25,158 bases of DNA from Candidatus Poseidoniia archaeon. Its GTDB lineage: Archaea > Thermoplasmatota > Poseidoniia > MGIII > CG-Epi1. Below are positions 22,608-25,158 of this stretch, in pieces; position 1 is the first letter of the stretch; every line of letters starts with the position of its first letter. Under the pieces are notes generated by a model. That model saw only the letters and a list, made by a program, of their open reading frames with translations. It was not told where the DNA came from and did no database searches. Made by a program: the position numbers and the translations under genes. The stretch lies in assembly GCA_022449705.1 (NCBI GenBank), contig JAKURS010000005.1, positions 1 to 25,158 of the forward strand, read 5' to 3'.

Positions 22608-23163
22608 CGCCCGCCTCCCCGCGAATCATGCGGTCCGAGAGCGTTACCAGCACTGATTCCAGCTCGGGCGGTGTTTGCTCGGCAACGGTCAGCATCATGG
22701 TGTAGGTCTTGCGCAGCCGCATGGTGTTGGCCAGCACGTTCATGAATTCCTTGAGCATCCGCGTATCAGAGTAGATGCTGAGCCCGTTGACCGAGTCGAA
22801 CATCACGAAGTGGCGCTTGGCCTTGATGCGACGCTCGAGCAGTCCGACGTTCAGCAACACCGATTCCAGCATGGTAGGCGAGTCTATGAAAACCGTGCGC
22901 GGGTCACCCGTCTCTCCACCGACAGTCAGCGAAATCATGTCGACGAAGTAGAGGTCGTTGAGAGACGCCTTGCGCTCCTTCATCTCGGCCACGACGTGCG
23001 TGGCGGGCCGGGAGGTGGTCACATAGATGCCACCCAGCTTGCTGCCGAGCAGTTTGCTAACGATCTCGAGTGTTATGTCACGGTAATCGTTCGCCGGCAC
23101 CACTACTGTCGCGAGTGAGTCTCCCGCCTTGAAGCTCTCGCGCACTTCCGAAATGTAACTCAT
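22600..23163 (-). CDS. RecA/KaiC-like protein lacking a Walker A motif
   Basis: The 187-residue protein has the outline of a RecA fold without a P-loop. Where Walker A is expected, it reads TVVVPANDYRDITLEIVSKLLGSK. It has a Walker B-like strand, HFVMFDSVNGLSIYSD, and other KaiC-like segments: GGIYVTTSRPATHVVAEM, LYFVDMIS, FMNVLANTMRLRKTYTMMLTVAEQ. It is therefore probably a non-catalytic partner of its two neighbours. ATG 23163 overlaps the upstream stop as ATGA; a ten-codon extension in the same frame runs into that gene and is rejected. The stop lies eight bases into the downstream gene. Confidence 0.75.
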   Translation of the reverse strand: MSYISEVRESFKAGDSLATVVVPANDYRDITLEIVSKLLGSKLGGIYVTTSRPATHVVAEMKERKASLNDLYFVDMISLTVGGETGDPRTVFIDSPTMLESVLLNVGLLERRIKAKRHFVMFDSVNGLSIYSDTRMLKEFMNVLANTMRLRKTYTMMLTVAEQTPPELESVLVTLSDRMIRGEAGDG

Positions 23164-23981
23164 GAAAACATCGTCCCCGTCTCCTGACCCCACTTTAGCA
23201 GTGGCACCACCGAAAGCCCGATGGGCGTCAGCTCGACCAAGTGGCGCGCCCGTGAATGCTTCGCGCCGCGCATTTTGATAATCTGCATCGTCCGCAGCAG
23301 GTCTCCCTGCCTCTGGACGTTCCCCATCAGGATTACACCGTCGGCAACCGCCTCCTCGACGCCGAAGATGGAGTAGGTCTGCGTCGACGCATCGACGATT
23401 GTCTCCGAAATGAGCAGCGTGGTGCAGCCGAAAGTGGCCAGAAACTGGCCCAGCCGGAAGATAAAGTTGCGAATCGAGCCCCGGTCAGGGAGCTGGTAGC
23501 AGACTGCCGTGATGGAATCAATCACCAGCCGTGTCGCCTGCAGCTCGTCGACGATATCCTCGAACGCCCCCAGCAGTGCCTCCATGTCCTTGGAGGAGTA
23601 GGATCCGTCCAGACGCTCGACCCCCAGCCGATCGTTGATAATCCCCAAGTCGAAGATGTTCAGTTTGCCCTCGGTAACCAGCGAGTCGTCAAAGAAGCCG
23701 TAGGTGCGCAGGTTCTCCAGCATCTTGGAGGAGGGTTCGGTCACCGAAATATAGCAGGTAGTTTCCCCATGCTTGGCACCGTTAATCAGGAACTCCATCG
23801 CCAGCGTAGTCTTGCCCGAGCCGACGGTACCGGCGAGCAGGCTGGTGTTGCCGATGGGAATACCGCCGTTCAGCATACGGTCCAGCCCCTCGATGTAGGT
23901 CTTGGACTTCTCTCGCGGTCGCCCGCCGCGAGGGTCCAGCTTGACCGGCGTCGCTTTCATGGGTTCGGTACTGCGTGCCAC
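23160..23981 (-). CDS. KaiC-like RecA-superfamily ATPase (canonical Walker A)
   Basis: The 273-residue protein has a single KaiC domain: YIEGLDRMLNGGIPIGNTSLLAGTVGSGKTTLAMEFL (Walker A 51-58), CYISVTEPSSKM, Walker B RLVIDSITAV (Asp155), and the C-terminal QIIKMRGAKHSRARHLVELTPIGLSVVPL, which is the standard KaiC-family core end. Such archaeal proteins are regarded as signal-transduction or motility-associated ATPases. GTG 23981 is chosen with GAGGAG about eight bases upstream; ATG at codon 8 is an alternative. It is the only one of the three consecutive KaiC-like proteins that keeps a normal P-loop, and its stop overlaps the next start (ATGA). It follows the 141-residue unknown gene by four bases. 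Confidence 0.9.
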   Translation of the reverse strand: MARSTEPMKATPVKLDPRGGRPREKSKTYIEGLDRMLNGGIPIGNTSLLAGTVGSGKTTLAMEFLINGAKHGETTCYISVTEPSSKMLENLRTYGFFDDSLVTEGKLNIFDLGIINDRLGVERLDGSYSSKDMEALLGAFEDIVDELQATRLVIDSITAVCYQLPDRGSIRNFIFRLGQFLATFGCTTLLISETIVDASTQTYSIFGVEEAVADGVILMGNVQRQGDLLRTMQIIKMRGAKHSRARHLVELTPIGLSVVPLLKWGQETGTMFS

Positions 23982-23985
23982 GTTT

Positions 23986-24411
23986 TCACTCCTCTATCAG
24001 GTACTGGTCGATTAGGTATTGGCGGACGCGCTTTTTCAATGTTCTCTCGGTAACGCCCTCTTGATGTGCCTCATCGTGGATGAGCTGCAGCTGCCGCTGC
24101 GCCTCGACCGGCAGGCCGGCCCACTCGACAGGCGGTTTTTTCGGCAGCAGCTCGCGCAGGTCGATGGGGTTGGCCTGGGCAAAGATGTCGGCAAACTTTT
24201 CGCGCACGTTCTGTTCGAAATAGGTTTCCGCCTCCTGCTCGCATTCGTTATAGGTCCTGACCAGCTCCTCCTCGATAACCGGCCCCAAGTCTTCCAGAAA
24301 TACCCCTTGCGGCAGGTAGCGATGGTACCAGCCGCCGTCCTCGTGCAGCACGTCCAAGTGGGTGCGGTTGTAGGCGTCAATCAGCGGTGTCTCGTACTCT
24401 TCTTTCGCCAT
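23986..24411 (-). CDS. Unknown 141-aa acidic helical protein heading the KaiC-like operon
   Basis: The protein is 141 residues, helical and charged: KEEYETPLIDAYNRTHLDVLHEDGGWYHRYLPQG, then VIEEELVRTYNECEQEAETYFEQNVREKFADIFAQ, then a Pro-rich turn (LLPKKPPVEWAGLP) and a basic/helical end (ERTLKKRVRQYLIDQYLIEE). I do not recognise the family. It is the first gene of the set with three KaiC-like proteins, four bases upstream of the first one. It has its own palindromic TATA box about 35 nt before the ATG. A regulatory or scaffold role for the KaiC-like proteins is an inference from position. Confidence 0.7.
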   Translation of the reverse strand: MAKEEYETPLIDAYNRTHLDVLHEDGGWYHRYLPQGVFLEDLGPVIEEELVRTYNECEQEAETYFEQNVREKFADIFAQANPIDLRELLPKKPPVEWAGLPVEAQRQLQLIHDEAHQEGVTERTLKKRVRQYLIDQYLIEE

Positions 24412-24440
24412 GCAATGCCCCGGAGCGGTTCGAAGACCGG

Positions 24441-24452
24441 CTCTTATAAGAG
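24441..24452 (-). promoter_or_regulatory. Palindromic TATA box of the KaiC-like operon
   Basis: CTCTTATAAGAG is a perfect 12-base palindrome centred about 35 nt before the ATG at 24411, just after the OPT gene stop on the same strand. A transcript start about ten bases before the ATG is predicted. Confidence 0.6.
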
Positions 24453-24453
24453 G

Positions 24454-25158
24454 TTAGCCCCCGCCCAGCAGCGGCAGCACGTAGTAGATGGCGAGCACAG
24501 TCCCCATCAGCGCCTCGCCCACAATCAGCCCGGTCGCAATCATGTAGGTATTGAGCAGTTTCAGCGTGCGCCCCCTCTCGCTGAGCCCGTCGCGCTCGAC
24601 CGCCGGCTCCAGCACTTTCAGTTCCCACAGGTCGCGCAGCGCCCCGCCGACGACCATCGGCAGCGTCACGATCATCGGCAGGTACATCCCGAGGCCGAAG
24701 GCGGTGCCCATCCCGGTCAGCAGCTCCATGAAGATGCCGATTCCGAAACCCAGCGACAGCAGCTGCCATGGCGTTTCGCCGCCGAGCATGATTTGCGCAA
24801 AGGCAGCGAACGCGTTCGCCTGCGGCGCGTAAAGCACCAGCTCGCCGCGCGCCAGCGCCAGCGAGAGGATTCCCGCAAACAGCGCTGAGACGATAGTGCC
24901 GGGGATTATGCCGACCAGCTCGGTCTTCATGATGTGCATCGGCCGGTTGCCGACATAGAGCGCCGCCTTGTAGTCGCCAATCACGGTTCCCGACATCGAA
25001 ATCGCGCCGCCGAAGACGGTCGTGCCGACCAGCGAGAGCAGCGCCGCGTCACTCGCCGCGAGCCCCAGCAGGTTCTTGAAAATAAGCACCAGCATCAGCA
25101 GCACGATGAAACTCGTTCCCGATACCGGCTCGATGCTGGTCTCGCCCATCACCTTCAC
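24454..25158 (-). CDS. OPT-family oligopeptide transporter (5' part outside window)
   Basis: The open frame runs into the window edge on its 5' side, so only the C-terminal ~234 residues are visible. It is hydrophobic with several membrane segments, including PVSGTSFIVLLMLVLIF, a DAALLSLVGTTVFGGAISMSGTVIGDYK segment, and GETPWQLLSLGFGIGIFMELLTGMGTAFGLGMYLPM. These match the oligopeptide transporter (OPT/YSL) family, which imports short peptides or metal chelates using the proton or sodium gradient. The stop is at 24454. Its role fits peptide scavenging alongside the M43 protease encoded nearby. Confidence 0.85.
   Translation of the reverse strand: MKVMGETSIEPVSGTSFIVLLMLVLIFKNLLGLAASDAALLSLVGTTVFGGAISMSGTVIGDYKAALYVGNRPMHIMKTELVGIIPGTIVSALFAGILSLALARGELVLYAPQANAFAAFAQIMLGGETPWQLLSLGFGIGIFMELLTGMGTAFGLGMYLPMIVTLPMVVGGALRDLWELKVLEPAVERDGLSERGRTLKLLNTYMIATGLIVGEALMGTVLAIYYVLPLLGGG

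Noticed and set aside
1..25158. CRISPR arrays, rRNA, insertion sequences
   Set aside because: No regularly spaced repeats, ribosomal RNA segments or transposase-like proteins were seen by reading both strands.

Overview
The window is about 25 kb of archaeal chromosome, high in GC and almost entirely coding. The information-processing genes are archaeal: RPA with an RPA-associated protein, RadA, topoisomerase VI subunit A, aIF5B, a class II archaeal/eukaryal-type glycyl-tRNA synthetase, and an XPD/Rad3-type Fe-S helicase. 4-phosphopantoate--beta-alanine ligase, a DUF63 membrane protein and a DUF5679 mini-protein point the same way. Several start codons have a TATA-like box about 25-30 nt upstream, as expected for leaderless archaeal transcripts. 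My inference is an uncultivated euryarchaeon, probably a Thermoplasmatota-related marine lineage (Poseidoniales/Marine Group II type). The secreted M43 protease, OPT peptide transporter and CARDB surface protein fit a protein-degrading heterotroph. The taxonomy is an inference, not something shown directly.

Layout. 1-850 (minus): 3'-truncated sulfotransferase. 1063-5337 (plus): overlapping operon of PRPP synthetase, an amidohydrolase, a four-CBS protein and GlyRS. 5338-5552: AT-rich convergent intergenic island with two inverted repeats. 5553-6287 (minus): phosphopantoate--beta-alanine ligase, divergent from topoisomerase VI A (6489-7571, plus). 7576-7719 (minus): a 47-residue DUF5679 zinc protein. 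7887-11466 (plus): DUF63 membrane protein, tandem-ACT protein, secreted CARDB protein and a small four-Cys protein.

11463-17675 is a nucleic-acid block. A tightly overlapping minus-strand operon (RPA, RPA-associated protein, a 34-codon small ORF, RadA) is divergent from a plus-strand run: an OB-fold/RGG/double CCHC zinc-knuckle protein, a basic small protein and aIF5B. The XPD-type helicase (minus) overlaps the end of aIF5B and is divergent from RidA and an EamA-type transporter (plus). The rest is on the minus strand: an M43-like lipoprotein protease, a four-gene set containing three consecutive RecA/KaiC-like proteins with progressively altered P-loops plus an unknown 141-residue protein, and a 5'-truncated OPT transporter.

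The features most worth a second look are the hidden small ORF between the RPA-associated gene and radA, the eukaryote-looking OB/RGG/CCHC protein that shares an intergenic region with the RPA operon, the KaiC-like trio with canonical, altered and missing Walker A motifs, and the AT-rich inverted-repeat island between glyS and the pantoate ligase gene. I found no tRNA, rRNA, CRISPR array or insertion sequence.
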